DNA from: Qipengyuania qiaonensis
Lineage (GTDB): Bacteria; Pseudomonadota; Alphaproteobacteria; Sphingomonadales; Sphingomonadaceae
Assembly (NCBI RefSeq): GCF_019711515.1
Contig: NZ_JAIGNO010000001.1
Location: forward strand, 186,001 to 250,000
DNA length: 64,000 nt
Reading direction: 5' to 3'
Position numbers and translations under genes: made by a program. Shown here one piece after another: positions 53,474 through 61,767 of the stretch (the stretch's first letter is position 1; each line of letters begins with the position of its first letter). The notes beneath the pieces were generated by a model. The model saw nothing but the letters and a program-made list of their open reading frames with translations, did not search any database and was not told the origin of the DNA.

Positions 53474-55075
53474 ATGTCGCTTGGCGCGATGCAGGACTGG
53501 AGCATGCGGATTGCGCATGTGATCGATCACGCTGCCCGTGAAGCCCCGACCCGCGAAATCGTAACCCATTGGGCGGACGGCAGCGAAACGCGCACCGATT
53601 GGGCAGGCATCCATCGCGATGCGAGGAAGATGAGCCAGGCCTTGCTCGCGCTGGGTCTGGCGAAGGGCGACAAGGTTGCCAGCCTGGCGATGAACCATTC
53701 GCGTCATCTGGTCAGCTGGTTCGGCGTCGCGGGGATGGGCGGCGTGCTGCACACCTGCAATCCGCGCCTGTTCGAAGACCAGCTCGAATACATTGTCAAT
53801 CATGCCGAGGACAAGGTCATGCTCTACGATGCGGCCTTTCAGCCGATCGTCGACAAGATGCGTGGCAAGTGGCCGACGGTGGAACACTATATCTGCTTCG
53901 ACAGTGGCGAGCACACGACCAGCTTCGAAGACTGGATCGGCGCGCAGGATGGCGACTATCGCTGGGCGGAGGTCGACGAGCGCGACCCGTGCATGATCTG
54001 CTACACCAGCGGCACTACGGGCAATCCCAAGGGTGTGCAGTACGAACACCGTTCGACCTTGCTGCACGCGATGTCCGGGCTGCAGACCAGCGCGTTCAAT
54101 TTCAGCGGATCGTCCGTGATGCTGCCGGTGGTGCCGATGTTCCATGCCGCGAGCTGGGGCCTGCCCTATTCGGGTGCGATGGCGGGCATCAAGTTCGTAT
54201 TCTCCGCCGTGAACGATCCGGCGGTGTTATGCGATCTGATGGAGCGCGAAGGCGTGACCGACAGTGCCGGCGTGCCGACCGTGTGGCTGGCAACCTTCCA
54301 GTATTGCGATGCCGAGGGCAAGGATCTGCCCAAGCTGAAGGCGGCCACCATCGGCGGTTCGGCCGCGCCCCGCTTCATGATCGAGCGGCTGATGAAGAAC
54401 GGCACCCGCGTCCAGCATGCGTGGGGCATGACCGAGACGTCGCCCATCGGCACGGTCGGCGGGCCGACGGTGGACTGGGACGAGCTGACCTTCGAGCAGA
54501 AGGTCGAGAAGACGATGAAGCAGGGCCGCCCGATCTTCGGCGTCGAACTGCGCACGGTCGATCTCGACGATCCCGCCAAGGTCCTGCCGCGCGACGGCGA
54601 GACCAGCGGCGCGTTGCAGATCCGCGGACCCTGGATTATCAAGCGCTACTTCAAGGCCGAGCACGATTCGACCGATGCGGATGGCTGGTTCGATACCGGC
54701 GATGTGGCGATCCTGCATCCCGACGGCACGATGCAGATTACCGACCGCACCAAGGATGTGATCAAGTCCGGCGGCGAATGGATCAGCTCGGTCGAGCTGG
54801 AGAATGCCGCCGTCGGCCATCCCGCGGTGGCCGAGGCGGCGGCCATCGGCATGCCGCATCCGAAATGGGACGAGCGACCGGTGCTGTTCGTGGTCAGGAA
54901 ATCGGGCGCGGAATGCTGCGCGGAAGAGATCATCGAATTTCTTGCCGACAAGGTCGCCAAATGGTGGCTGCCCGATGCGGTCGAGTTCGTCGATGACATT
55001 CCCCACACTGCCACCGGCAAGATCAGCAAGAAGGACCTGCGCGAGCGGTTCACGGATTACACGCTGGAGGGTTGA
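53474..55075 (+). CDS. Long-chain acyl-CoA ligase (AMP-binding)
   Basis: The protein is 533 residues. The AMP-binding P-loop is [13 protein letters not shown], with [22 protein letters not shown] and [16 protein letters not shown]; the C-terminal catalytic lysine is in TATGKISKK. It activates a fatty or aromatic acid to its CoA thioester. Chain-length preference is not visible. The start follows AGGAGAG. Confidence 0.92.
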   Translation: MSLGAMQDWSMRIAHVIDHAAREAPTREIVTHWADGSETRTDWAGIHRDARKMSQALLALGLAKGDKVASLAMNHSRHLVSWFGVAGMGGVLHTCNPRLFEDQLEYIVNHAEDKVMLYDAAFQPIVDKMRGKWPTVEHYICFDSGEHTTSFEDWIGAQDGDYRWAEVDERDPCMICYTSGTTGNPKGVQYEHRSTLLHAMSGLQTSAFNFSGSSVMLPVVPMFHAASWGLPYSGAMAGIKFVFSAVNDPAVLCDLMEREGVTDSAGVPTVWLATFQYCDAEGKDLPKLKAATIGGSAAPRFMIERLMKNGTRVQHAWGMTETSPIGTVGGPTVDWDELTFEQKVEKTMKQGRPIFGVELRTVDLDDPAKVLPRDGETSGALQIRGPWIIKRYFKAEHDSTDADGWFDTGDVAILHPDGTMQITDRTKDVIKSGGEWISSVELENAAVGHPAVAEAAAIGMPHPKWDERPVLFVVRKSGAECCAEEIIEFLADKVAKWWLPDAVEFVDDIPHTATGKISKKDLRERFTDYTLEG

Positions 55076-55086
55076 TTGCTCCACCT

Positions 55087-55186
55087 CGTCATGGCGAGGA
55101 GAGGGGCGACGAAGCAATCCATGGTGCCGGGCTGCTGCTCTTGCCTCCATGGATTGCCGCGCAGTCTTCGGCTGCTCGCAATGACG
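55087..55186. repeat. MITE-like palindromic repeat, copy B
   Basis: A 100-bp element begins cgtcatggcgaggagagggg, has gcaatccatgg in the left half and ccatggattgccgcg in the right, and ends gcaatgacg. The two halves are imperfect inverted copies that would form a long hairpin. It is related to copy A at 39892-39979 and fills the gap between the ligase gene and DUF1330. Confidence 0.75.
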
Positions 55187-55195
55187 GAGTAGAAC

Positions 55196-55624
55196 ATGGA
55201 TAGCTATATCGACCCGAGCCCCGCCAATTTCGCCGCCTTCAAGGACCTGCCGCGCGACGAGCCGATCCACATGCTCAACCTGCTGCTTTATCGCGACGAG
55301 GCTGCGTATCCCCAAGGGCATGAACATGCCGACAAGGGCTGGAGCGGTCGGCGCGCCTACGAGGAGTATGGCAAGACCAGCGGCCCGATCTTCCGCCGCG
55401 TGGGCGGCAGTATCGTCTGGCGCGGCGCGTTCCAGACCATGGTCACCGGGCCGGACGACAAACGCTGGCATGACGGCTTCGTGGCGCAATATCCCAATTC
55501 GGGCGCCTTTTTCGAGATGATCAAGGATCCGGATTATCAAAGAGCGGTGGTCAACCGAACGGCGGCGCTGGTCGACAGCAGGCTGATGCGGTTTAAGTCG
55601 GGCGTGGCGGGCGAGGGGTTCTAA
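55196..55624 (+). CDS. DUF1330-family protein
   Basis: The protein is 142 residues. PIHMLNLLLYRDEAAYP and a C-terminal YPNSGAFFEMIKDPDYQRAV are DUF1330 features (a dimeric ferredoxin-like barrel of unknown role). It is soluble, without a signal. Its stop interlocks with the stop of the opposing DUF559 gene (ctaa at 55621-55624). Confidence 0.82.
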   Translation: MDSYIDPSPANFAAFKDLPRDEPIHMLNLLLYRDEAAYPQGHEHADKGWSGRRAYEEYGKTSGPIFRRVGGSIVWRGAFQTMVTGPDDKRWHDGFVAQYPNSGAFFEMIKDPDYQRAVVNRTAALVDSRLMRFKSGVAGEGF

Positions 55625-56046
55625 CCTCCCCGGTAAGGGGAGGGGGACCACGAAGTGGTGGAGGGGCAAGTTTGTCGGCTCCGAAAATCTGCCATTCGCC
55701 CGTCGCAAATTTCAAGTAACCGCACGATCACCACCTCGACATCTTCGAGTACCAGCTTTGCCGGAATGCGTGTCGTCGCGACACCCTGCGAACGCAGAAA
55801 CTCCGATTTCGCGCGATCGCGGCTGATCCTTTCCGCGCTGTCGTGCGCCCAGCCATCGATCTCGATCGCAAGCCTGATTGCCGCGCAATAGAAATCGAGA
55901 ACATAGACGCCTGCCGGATGCTGGCGGCGGAACTTGAAGCCGCCGGGCCGCTCGCGAAGATGCCGCCAGAGCAACCGTTCGGGCACTGACATTTCGCTGC
56001 GCAGCTTTCGAGCGCGCTTGATGGTATCGCGTGGCCCTGTGATCAT
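55621..56046 (-). CDS. DUF559 (Vsr-like) endonuclease-domain protein, second cassette
   Basis: The protein is 141 residues. The start at 56046 has AGGA almost touching the ATG. Core motifs are RKLRSEMSVPERLLW, GFKFRRQHPAGVYVLDFYC (Asp in 49-54) and EIDGWAH (62-68). The family is related to Vsr/PD-(D/E)xK nucleases; activity is inferred. The last 18 or so residues (Ser/Pro-rich, ending YRGG) come from the flanking inverted repeat. It is only distantly similar to the copy at 13 kb, so the two are not a recent duplication. Confidence 0.85.
   Translation of the reverse strand: MITGPRDTIKRARKLRSEMSVPERLLWRHLRERPGGFKFRRQHPAGVYVLDFYCAAIRLAIEIDGWAHDSAERISRDRAKSEFLRSQGVATTRIPAKLVLEDVEVVIVRLLEICDGRMADFRSRQTCPSTTSWSPSPYRGG
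55624..55670 (+). repeat. Left arm of DUF559 cassette 2
   Basis: The arm is 47 bp with two palindromes: an outer CCCC/GGGG stem and an inner ACCAC-GAA-GTGGT. Its minus-strand reading gives the nuclease C-terminal tail. Confidence 0.85.
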
Positions 56047-56052
56047 TTCCTG

Positions 56053-56098
56053 TGCCCCTCCACCGGCTTCGCCGGTCCCCCTCCCCGTTCCGGGGAGG
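56053..56098 (-). repeat. Right arm of DUF559 cassette 2
   Basis: The arm is 46 bp. Its inner hairpin ACCGGC-TTC-GCCGGT differs from the left arm's ACCAC-GAA-GTGGT, but pairing is kept, and the rest matches as reverse complement. It ends 3 bp from the radical SAM stop codon. Confidence 0.85.
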
Positions 56099-56101
56099 CG
56101 T

Positions 56102-57187
56102 TCATAGCAACCGCAATTGTCCACCCACTGCTGGCGGCCTGAACTGTGTGCAATCCAGCTCGAATTTCCCCTTGCCGACGCCCGCGCGCTTGCAGGCCAC
56201 GCGGAACCTGGCGCGGAAGAGGTCGGCCCAGACGCCGCTGGGCTTCATGCGGCTGAAGAAGTTCGGATCGTTGTCCTTCCCGCTCCGGATCGACTGCACG
56301 ATACCCATCACCTTGTCGCCGCGTTCGGGATAGTGGACCGAGAGCCATTCGCGGAACAGCGGCGCGACCTCGTGCGGGAGGCGCAGCGGGATCCAGCCCG
56401 CGCTGCGGATGCCCAGTTCGCCGGCGCGTGCGACAATGTCTTCCATGAACTCGTCGGTGATCGCCGGGATGATCGGCGCGATCGAGCAATGCACTGGCAC
56501 CCCCGCTTTCACCAGTTTTCCCAGTGCTGCCATACGCTTGGCGGGTGAAGCTGCGCGCGGCTCTAGCTTTCCCGACAGTTTCGGGTCGAGCGTCGTCACC
56601 GAAATCGCCACCGCCACCAGCCGCATTTCGGCCATCTCCGCGAGCAGGTCGAGATCGGCCAGCACACGATCCGACTTGGTGGTGATCGTCACCGGATGCC
56701 GCGCATCGAGGCACACTTCGAGCACGTTGCGGGTGATGCGATAGCGGCTTTCGATCGGTTGGTAGGGATCGGTATTGGTCCCCATGGCGATCGGCCGCGG
56801 ACTGTATTTCGGCTTGGCCAAGGTCGCGCGCAGCAGTTCGGCGGCATTGGGCTTGGCGAACAGCTTCGTTTCGAAATCGAGACCCGGCGACAGATCGTGA
56901 TAGGTATGGGTGGGCCGCGCAAAGCAGTAGACGCAGCCATGCTCGCACCCGCGATAGGCGTTGATCGAACGATCGAAGGGAATATCGGGCGACTGGTTGA
57001 AGCTGACGATGGTCTTGGGATGCTCCTCGGTCACGGTGGTGCGCAGCTTGACCGGCGGGCCGTCCAGCTTTTCCATATGGTCGCGCCAGTCCCCATCCGC
57101 CTCGCGCGTGGCAAGGCCGAAGCGAGTCGGCACTTCGGCGCCCTGGGCGCCGCGGCCGGGAATCGCAGGTTCGAGACGACGGTCCAT
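56102..57187 (-). CDS. PA0069-family radical SAM protein
   Basis: The protein is 361 residues. It has the radical SAM motif CEHGCVYC (Cys81, 85, 88) after FNQSPDIPFDRSINAYRG, then GTNTDPYQPIESRYRITR and IAPIIPAITDEFMEDIVARA, characteristic of the SplB-like PA0069 family. It binds a 4Fe-4S cluster and SAM; substrate unknown. The start 57187 is provisional, as an ATG 12 bp further up is equally possible. Confidence 0.9.
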   Translation of the reverse strand: MDRRLEPAIPGRGAQGAEVPTRFGLATREADGDWRDHMEKLDGPPVKLRTTVTEEHPKTIVSFNQSPDIPFDRSINAYRGCEHGCVYCFARPTHTYHDLSPGLDFETKLFAKPNAAELLRATLAKPKYSPRPIAMGTNTDPYQPIESRYRITRNVLEVCLDARHPVTITTKSDRVLADLDLLAEMAEMRLVAVAISVTTLDPKLSGKLEPRAASPAKRMAALGKLVKAGVPVHCSIAPIIPAITDEFMEDIVARAGELGIRSAGWIPLRLPHEVAPLFREWLSVHYPERGDKVMGIVQSIRSGKDNDPNFFSRMKPSGVWADLFRARFRVACKRAGVGKGKFELDCTQFRPPAVGGQLRLL

Positions 57188-57227
57188 GTATGAGAACATA
57201 TATGGAACATAGGCGATGCGCCAGTGG

Positions 57228-57382
57228 GTTTCGCGCAGAGACGCAGAGAGCGCAGAGGAGTTCTGCTTGCGGCAGGGCCGTGCCATTCTGGGCACGGATG
57301 CGAGAAACCGGGTTTGATAAAGCCACCTTCGGCGGAGCACTATCCTTTGTATCTCTGCGCTCTCTGCGTCTCTGCGCGAAAC
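57228..57382. repeat. Element with perfect 30-bp inverted ends
   Basis: Arms at 57228-57257 and 57353-57382 are exact reverse complements (gtttcgcgcagagacgcaga...) enclosing 95 bp. Each arm is itself built of repeated GCAGAGA-type units. It lies between the radical SAM gene and the HTH-like gene. There is no coding content. Confidence 0.85.
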
Positions 57383-57402
57383 AGGGAGGCCGAGGAGCCG
57401 GA

Positions 57403-58368
57403 CTATCTGCCGGTCGTATTACGCGGGGCGCCGAAGGGAGAACGAGGTGTCATGGCGTAGCCGGGCGGCGGCCCGGCGAGCGTGCGGGCGAGGGCGGAGG
57501 TTGACACAGTTGATACGGTCCCGAGGAACGAAAACTCCCGTTCGGCGGAAGGCTCGGCTGCCGGTTGCGGGCAGGCCAGAGCGATTGCCGCAGCGATCGC
57601 CGCGGGATCGGGACGGGCATCTTCGGAACGGCACGGAAGACCGGGCGCGGTGGGCGATCCGGGCCAGCCGCATAGCGCATCGATGGAATCGAAGGTGTTC
57701 GCCAGGCGAAGGTCCCATTCCTGCTCCGCGCTTGCCCGCGCCCGTTCGGCTATCTCGTCGCATTCTTCTTCGAGCGCGCCGAAATATTCGACGTCCACCT
57801 CATCCAATGGCGAGTCGTCATCGTCCTCCCGGTCGTCGATCTCTTGCGAGCCGTAGAACGCGTCGAGCTCGGCCTCGCGGTAGTTTTCCCGCGCTGCTTC
57901 GGCTGCCTCGACGATGGCATCCTTGCGTTCGGGCGGCAGGTCTTCCGCTCCGCCGGCGACGCTGGCGAGCAATTCGTCGAACCGGCTTGCATCGGCGCCG
58001 GCCCCTTCCTCGTCCGCCAGCGCGTCGAGGCGCGCGAGATGCGCCAGCAGCAGGCGGGCATCGTAGCGGCGGCGCGTGCCGACCAGTTCGCCGCGATAGT
58101 AGATCTGTTCCTCCACGCCTTCGATGGCGCGTTCGGCCAGGGCCTGCACGCCGTTCTCGCGGGCGAGTATCAATGCGGCCGCCCAGCCGCGAGCGAAGAA
58201 CGTGTCGCGGCGGCGCAGACGATAGGCGGCTTCGGCGGACAGGTTCACCGCGCGGCATGCGGCGCGGGCATTGCCATGTGCTGCCAGCCGGTCGAGGAAA
58301 CGCGCCTTGAGTTCGGGCGTCCAGCCGCGCGCCGGGACATGGGCGAGGGGTTCGATAGTGTCGGGCAT
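57403..58368 (-). CDS. HTH-like acidic hypothetical protein
   Basis: The protein is 321 residues. Start 58368 has AGGAG 9 nt upstream. The N-terminal 100 residues (TPELKARFLDRLAAHGNARA, then AACRAVNLSAEAAYRLRRRD) look like a helix-turn-helix similar to terminase small-subunit or transposase-type DNA-binding domains. The middle is very acidic (DDREDDDDSPLDEVD), and the C-terminus is Ala/Pro-rich and probably disordered. I do not recognise a named family. It stands alone between two inverted-repeat elements. Confidence 0.6.
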   Translation of the reverse strand: MPDTIEPLAHVPARGWTPELKARFLDRLAAHGNARAACRAVNLSAEAAYRLRRRDTFFARGWAAALILARENGVQALAERAIEGVEEQIYYRGELVGTRRRYDARLLLAHLARLDALADEEGAGADASRFDELLASVAGGAEDLPPERKDAIVEAAEAARENYREAELDAFYGSQEIDDREDDDDSPLDEVDVEYFGALEEECDEIAERARASAEQEWDLRLANTFDSIDALCGWPGSPTAPGLPCRSEDARPDPAAIAAAIALACPQPAAEPSAEREFSFLGTVSTVSTSALARTLAGPPPGYAMTPRSPFGAPRNTTGR

Positions 58369-58456
58369 GATCCGCATCTCCTGAGGAATGGAAGCGAATC
58401 AGGTCCGTTATGCAGGAACGGGCGAGTAGGAAAATGGAATCGGCGGTTGATTTGGC

Positions 58457-58586
58457 TCACACGAAGACGCGAAGACGGCGTGGCTAAGGTAAAGCCGCTC
58501 GTAATTTGCCAGGTCGCGGCACATCCGGCCGTGGGAGCTCCAAAGCGACACTGCGTGCCGCGGGACATCTTCGTGTCTTCGTGTGA
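58457..58586. repeat. Element with 21-bp inverted ends
   Basis: Arms at 58457-58477 and 58566-58586 match as reverse complements at 19 of 21 positions (tcacacgaagacgcgaagac...). They flank 88 non-coding bp. The arms consist of a short CGAAGAC repeat. It fills the gap between the moaB and HTH-like genes. Confidence 0.8.
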
Positions 58587-58650
58587 AATGCCAACATTTC
58601 ATCACCGTAAGTGCCGATAATCTACGGGCGCCACTCGGGTTCGGGCTCGA

Positions 58651-59178
58651 TCACCGCTCCCGCAGGCGGGGCATCAGTTCGACGAAATTGCAGGGCCGGT
58701 GGCGGCTGTCGAGCTGGTGGGCGAGGATCCGGTCCCACCCATCCTTCACCGCGCCGTTCGATCCGGGCAGGGCGAAGATATACGTTCCGCGGGCGAGCAC
58801 CGCGCAGGCGCGGCTCTGGATGGTGCTGGTGCCGATGGTTTCGTAACTGATCCAGCGGAAGAGTTCGCCGAAGCCGGGAATATCCTTGCTCTTCACCCGG
58901 TCCAGCGCCTCGGGCGTCACGTCGCGGCCGGTCAGGCCGGTGCCGCCGGTGGTGACGATGCAGTCGATCCGCTCGTCGTCGATCCAGCGGTGCAGGTGCG
59001 CGGCGAGTTCATTGACATCGTCGCGGCTGATCTCGCGGTCGGCGAGTTCGTGGCCTGCCGCCGCGATACGCTCCGCCAGAATATCGCCCGAACTGTCGTC
59101 TGCCAGCGTGCGCGTGTCCGACACCGTCAGCAGAGCGATGCGGACGGGTTTGAAGGGCAGGCTCTCGTCGATTGCCAT
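58651..59178 (-). CDS. moaB: Molybdenum cofactor biosynthesis protein B
   Basis: The protein is 175 residues. VRIALLTVSDTRTLADDSSG, then CIVTTGGTGLTGRDVTPEAL, and the C-terminal FALPGSNGAVKDGWDRIL match MoaB. It adenylylates or binds molybdopterin in cofactor assembly. No other mo- genes are nearby. Confidence 0.93.
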   Translation of the reverse strand: MAIDESLPFKPVRIALLTVSDTRTLADDSSGDILAERIAAAGHELADREISRDDVNELAAHLHRWIDDERIDCIVTTGGTGLTGRDVTPEALDRVKSKDIPGFGELFRWISYETIGTSTIQSRACAVLARGTYIFALPGSNGAVKDGWDRILAHQLDSRHRPCNFVELMPRLRER

Positions 59179-59187
59179 GAGCGCTCC

Positions 59188-60906
59188 TTACCTGGCGCGG
59201 GGAAACATCGGCCAGTCGTTCTCGGCCAGGTCGGTCCGGCTCGGCGCATCGGCATCGGCCTGGCGCAGATACATCCAGTAATTGCGCATCACGATGGCGA
59301 CATAGCCGCGTGTCTCCCAATAGGGGATGCTTTCCATGTAGAGCAGCGGATCGCTTTGGTCGCGAATCTCGTACTCCCAGCGCGAAACGGGGCTGGGCCC
59401 GGCATTATAGGCGGCCATGATCTTGGGCAGCTTGCCCTGCGTGAAGCCGGAGGCGTTGAGCGATTCGAGCGTCCGCTGACCGAAGGCGAGATTGATCGCC
59501 GGATCCTTGAGGTCGGAGGACGTGCTCATATCGATCGAGGCGGCATATTCGCGCTGGGTGATCGGCATGATCTGCATCAGCCCGATGGCACCTGCCGGAC
59601 TGACCACGCTTTCACGGAAGTTGGATTCCTGCAGCGCATGGGCGAAGGCGAGCGCCGGATCGACGCGCCAGCCGCCCACGGGCGTGCGGAAGGTGACGGG
59701 ATAGCGCAGGCTGGGATGCGCGCCTTCGCCGCGCGGGGCGTTATAGGCCATGAAGGTCTGCGCACTGGTCAGGCCCAGCGCGCGGGCGAGCCGCGACAAT
59801 GCGCCGTAATCGCCCGGATCGCCGGTGCGGACGAGCCAGACGAGATCGTCCGCCGCTGCGTCGCGCCGCCCCACCTCCGCCAGCATGACAGCCTGCCGCA
59901 CCGCCGCTTCGTCCTGCAGGCGCTGCCAGTCGGCCTCGGTCAGATCGGGCAAAGCGTGGATGCGGGGCAGGTCGCGGCCTATCTGCTCATGCGCGAGCAT
60001 GCCGTAAAGCGTTTCGGGGAAGCGTGCCGCGCCGCGCAATTGCTCCGCCGCCTTTTCGGGATAGCGACACCTTACGAAGGCGCGGCTGGCCCAGTAGTGA
60101 CCGGCCGCCGTCAGTTCGGGATTGATAGAGCCGCCCGCGCTGCGCTGGAAGGCCTCGGCGGCCTTGTCGCAATCGCCCAGCCGCCATGCGGACAGGCCTG
60201 CGACCCAGTCGCCCTCCGCCACCCAGGCCCCGCTGCCGCCATCGCGCGCGGTATCGGCCATCGCCCAGGCCTGCGCGTCCTGATTCTCGATGTAATAGCT
60301 GAAGGCCACGCGATAGCGCCATTCGGCGCGCGCTTCGCGGGATAACGTCGCATCGACCCCGTCGAGCAGCAGGCGCGCACCATCGGGATCGTCATTGACG
60401 ATGCGTTCGAGGATCGCGGCCTTCACCGTTTCGGGCATGGTGCCGTCATTGACATCGCCCGGCCGGATCCGCTTGGTCGAACCGGGCTGGCGGACCAGTT
60501 CGCCCGCGGGACGCAGGTAAGGCGGGTTCTCCAGCCCGCGCGTCTGGCCGAGGCGGACGATGGCCTCCGCCTCGGGGAGGTTCGCATAGCGCGCCAGCCA
60601 GCTTTCGATTCGCGGCAGTTCGATCCGAGGGCTTTCGGGGTGGAGGTAATAGCTCGCCAGCGCGGCACCGTGCAGCGGGCCGTCCTCGCGGCTGGCCAGC
60701 ATCACCTCGACCCGGTCCCAGTTCCGCCCGTCGATCGCTTCGAACAGCGAGCCGTAATAGGCGCGGTCGTCCTGCGAGAGCAGTTGCGGCAGGGCGACGG
60801 CGTGCGAGCGGGTGAAATAATCGACACTGTCGCTATTCGCGAAGGCCGTCGTGGCGGTGAGGGAGGTTGCTGCCAATGCGACAGCGGCAAGAATGCGAAG
60901 GGTCAT
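59188..60906 (-). CDS. Periplasmic soluble lytic transglycosylase (SLT)
   Basis: The protein is 572 residues. Start 60906 gives a signal peptide (LAAVALAATSLTATTAFA). A long helical superdomain precedes the C-terminal SLT domain: HALQESNFRESVVSPAGAIG (catalytic Glu, roughly residue 425), LMQIMP and AAYNAGPSPVSRW. It cleaves peptidoglycan to 1,6-anhydro products. It overlaps the upstream gene by ATGA. Confidence 0.93.
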   Translation of the reverse strand: MTLRILAAVALAATSLTATTAFANSDSVDYFTRSHAVALPQLLSQDDRAYYGSLFEAIDGRNWDRVEVMLASREDGPLHGAALASYYLHPESPRIELPRIESWLARYANLPEAEAIVRLGQTRGLENPPYLRPAGELVRQPGSTKRIRPGDVNDGTMPETVKAAILERIVNDDPDGARLLLDGVDATLSREARAEWRYRVAFSYYIENQDAQAWAMADTARDGGSGAWVAEGDWVAGLSAWRLGDCDKAAEAFQRSAGGSINPELTAAGHYWASRAFVRCRYPEKAAEQLRGAARFPETLYGMLAHEQIGRDLPRIHALPDLTEADWQRLQDEAAVRQAVMLAEVGRRDAAADDLVWLVRTGDPGDYGALSRLARALGLTSAQTFMAYNAPRGEGAHPSLRYPVTFRTPVGGWRVDPALAFAHALQESNFRESVVSPAGAIGLMQIMPITQREYAASIDMSTSSDLKDPAINLAFGQRTLESLNASGFTQGKLPKIMAAYNAGPSPVSRWEYEIRDQSDPLLYMESIPYWETRGYVAIVMRNYWMYLRQADADAPSRTDLAENDWPMFPRAR

Positions 60907-61688
60907 CGGGTCCAGTCCAGCCAGCGATTCCAGAAAGTTTCCCGCCGCGCGGCCGAGCGGGCGAGATTGCGCAGATCGGGCGCGGCCAGCAGCGGGAACG
61001 GCTGGCCGGCGCAATCGATGGAGAGCGGTTCGCGCGCGTCTTCGGGCGATTTGCCGAACAGGGCGAGTTGCGCGCGCCCGAACAGGATCACCCGCTGCGG
61101 TGCGGCCAGCGCGATATGGGCGCTGGCGATCTCGCCCAGGCCGCCCGCGGCAAGCTGGCCCCAGTCGGGCATGGCCATGGGTGCGGGCAGGGCACTGGCG
61201 ACATAGGTTTCGTGCCCGGCAATCCCCAAGGCGCGCAGCATGGCGTCGACGAACTTGCCCGCCCCGCCGGTCAACAGACCCTCGGCATCGTCATCGAAGG
61301 GCTGGGGCAGCAAAAGCATCAACTTCGCGCCCTTAACGCCGCGCGGCGGCACGCGCCGGTCGAGCGCGCCATCGGCCAGCGTCGGCTCCGTCATCCACCA
61401 TTCGCGAAATTTTTCGAGCGTGTCGGGAAGCGCGCCGCGATCGACAGGCGTAGCGGGTACATCCCCCTGCTCCAGCGCGCGCTGCAGCGGCGTCTTGCGC
61501 TGGATCGGCGGCGGTGCGGGCGGGGGCGGGGCCGCTACGGCATCGTCGGCGACGGGTGCTGCCAGCCACCCGCTCGACTCGTCGTGGAAATCGGCGTCGA
61601 CCCCGGCTTCGCGCCACCAATCGAGCGCCCCCTCGAGGCTTTCGAGCGCCGTAAAATCGCGCGTTTTCGGGGGAGCGGCCTGCATCAT
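60903..61688 (-). CDS. Uracil-DNA glycosylase-superfamily protein, motifs degenerate
   Basis: The protein is 261 residues from tandem ATGs at 61688/61685 with AAGGA upstream. A low-complexity Pro-rich linker (about 70-100) leads to the UDG-like fold: LMLLLPQPFDDDAEGLLTGG, then KFVDAMLRALGI, which corresponds to the family 4 GEAPGxxED site, and a C-terminal LLAAPDLRNLARSAARRETF in place of the HPSPLLR motif. Fe-S cysteines of family 4 are not seen. Enzymatic activity is uncertain. Confidence 0.7.
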   Translation of the reverse strand: MMQAAPPKTRDFTALESLEGALDWWREAGVDADFHDESSGWLAAPVADDAVAAPPPPAPPPIQRKTPLQRALEQGDVPATPVDRGALPDTLEKFREWWMTEPTLADGALDRRVPPRGVKGAKLMLLLPQPFDDDAEGLLTGGAGKFVDAMLRALGIAGHETYVASALPAPMAMPDWGQLAAGGLGEIASAHIALAAPQRVILFGRAQLALFGKSPEDAREPLSIDCAGQPFPLLAAPDLRNLARSAARRETFWNRWLDWTR

Positions 61689-61767
61689 TCCTTGGGCGCA
61701 GGTCTTGACCTCTAAAGCGCCACCAATCAAGGCATTCCCAGCAGTTACACGACGAAAAGAGAGAGAC

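Larger units (their letters stand above)
55624..56098. mobile_element. Inverted-repeat-bounded DUF559 cassette 2
   Basis: Arms at 55624-55670 and 56053-56098 are imperfect reverse complements, differing mainly at an internal hairpin stem. They enclose only the nuclease gene. The unit fills the space between two convergent host genes: the DUF1330 stop on the left and the radical SAM stop at 56102 on the right. No transposase is present. Mobility is inferred from structure and from the analogous cassette at 13 kb. Confidence 0.6.

Noticed and set aside
55624..56098. The two DUF559 cassettes as a duplication of one another
   Set aside because: The proteins share only family motifs and the arms have different sequences, so a recent duplication is ruled out; common descent as a family remains possible.
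57228..57382. Reading the 30-bp inverted repeat as a transcription terminator
   Set aside because: The arms are 95 bp apart, with no T-run and a repetitive arm sequence, so a terminator is unlikely; a repeat element fits better.
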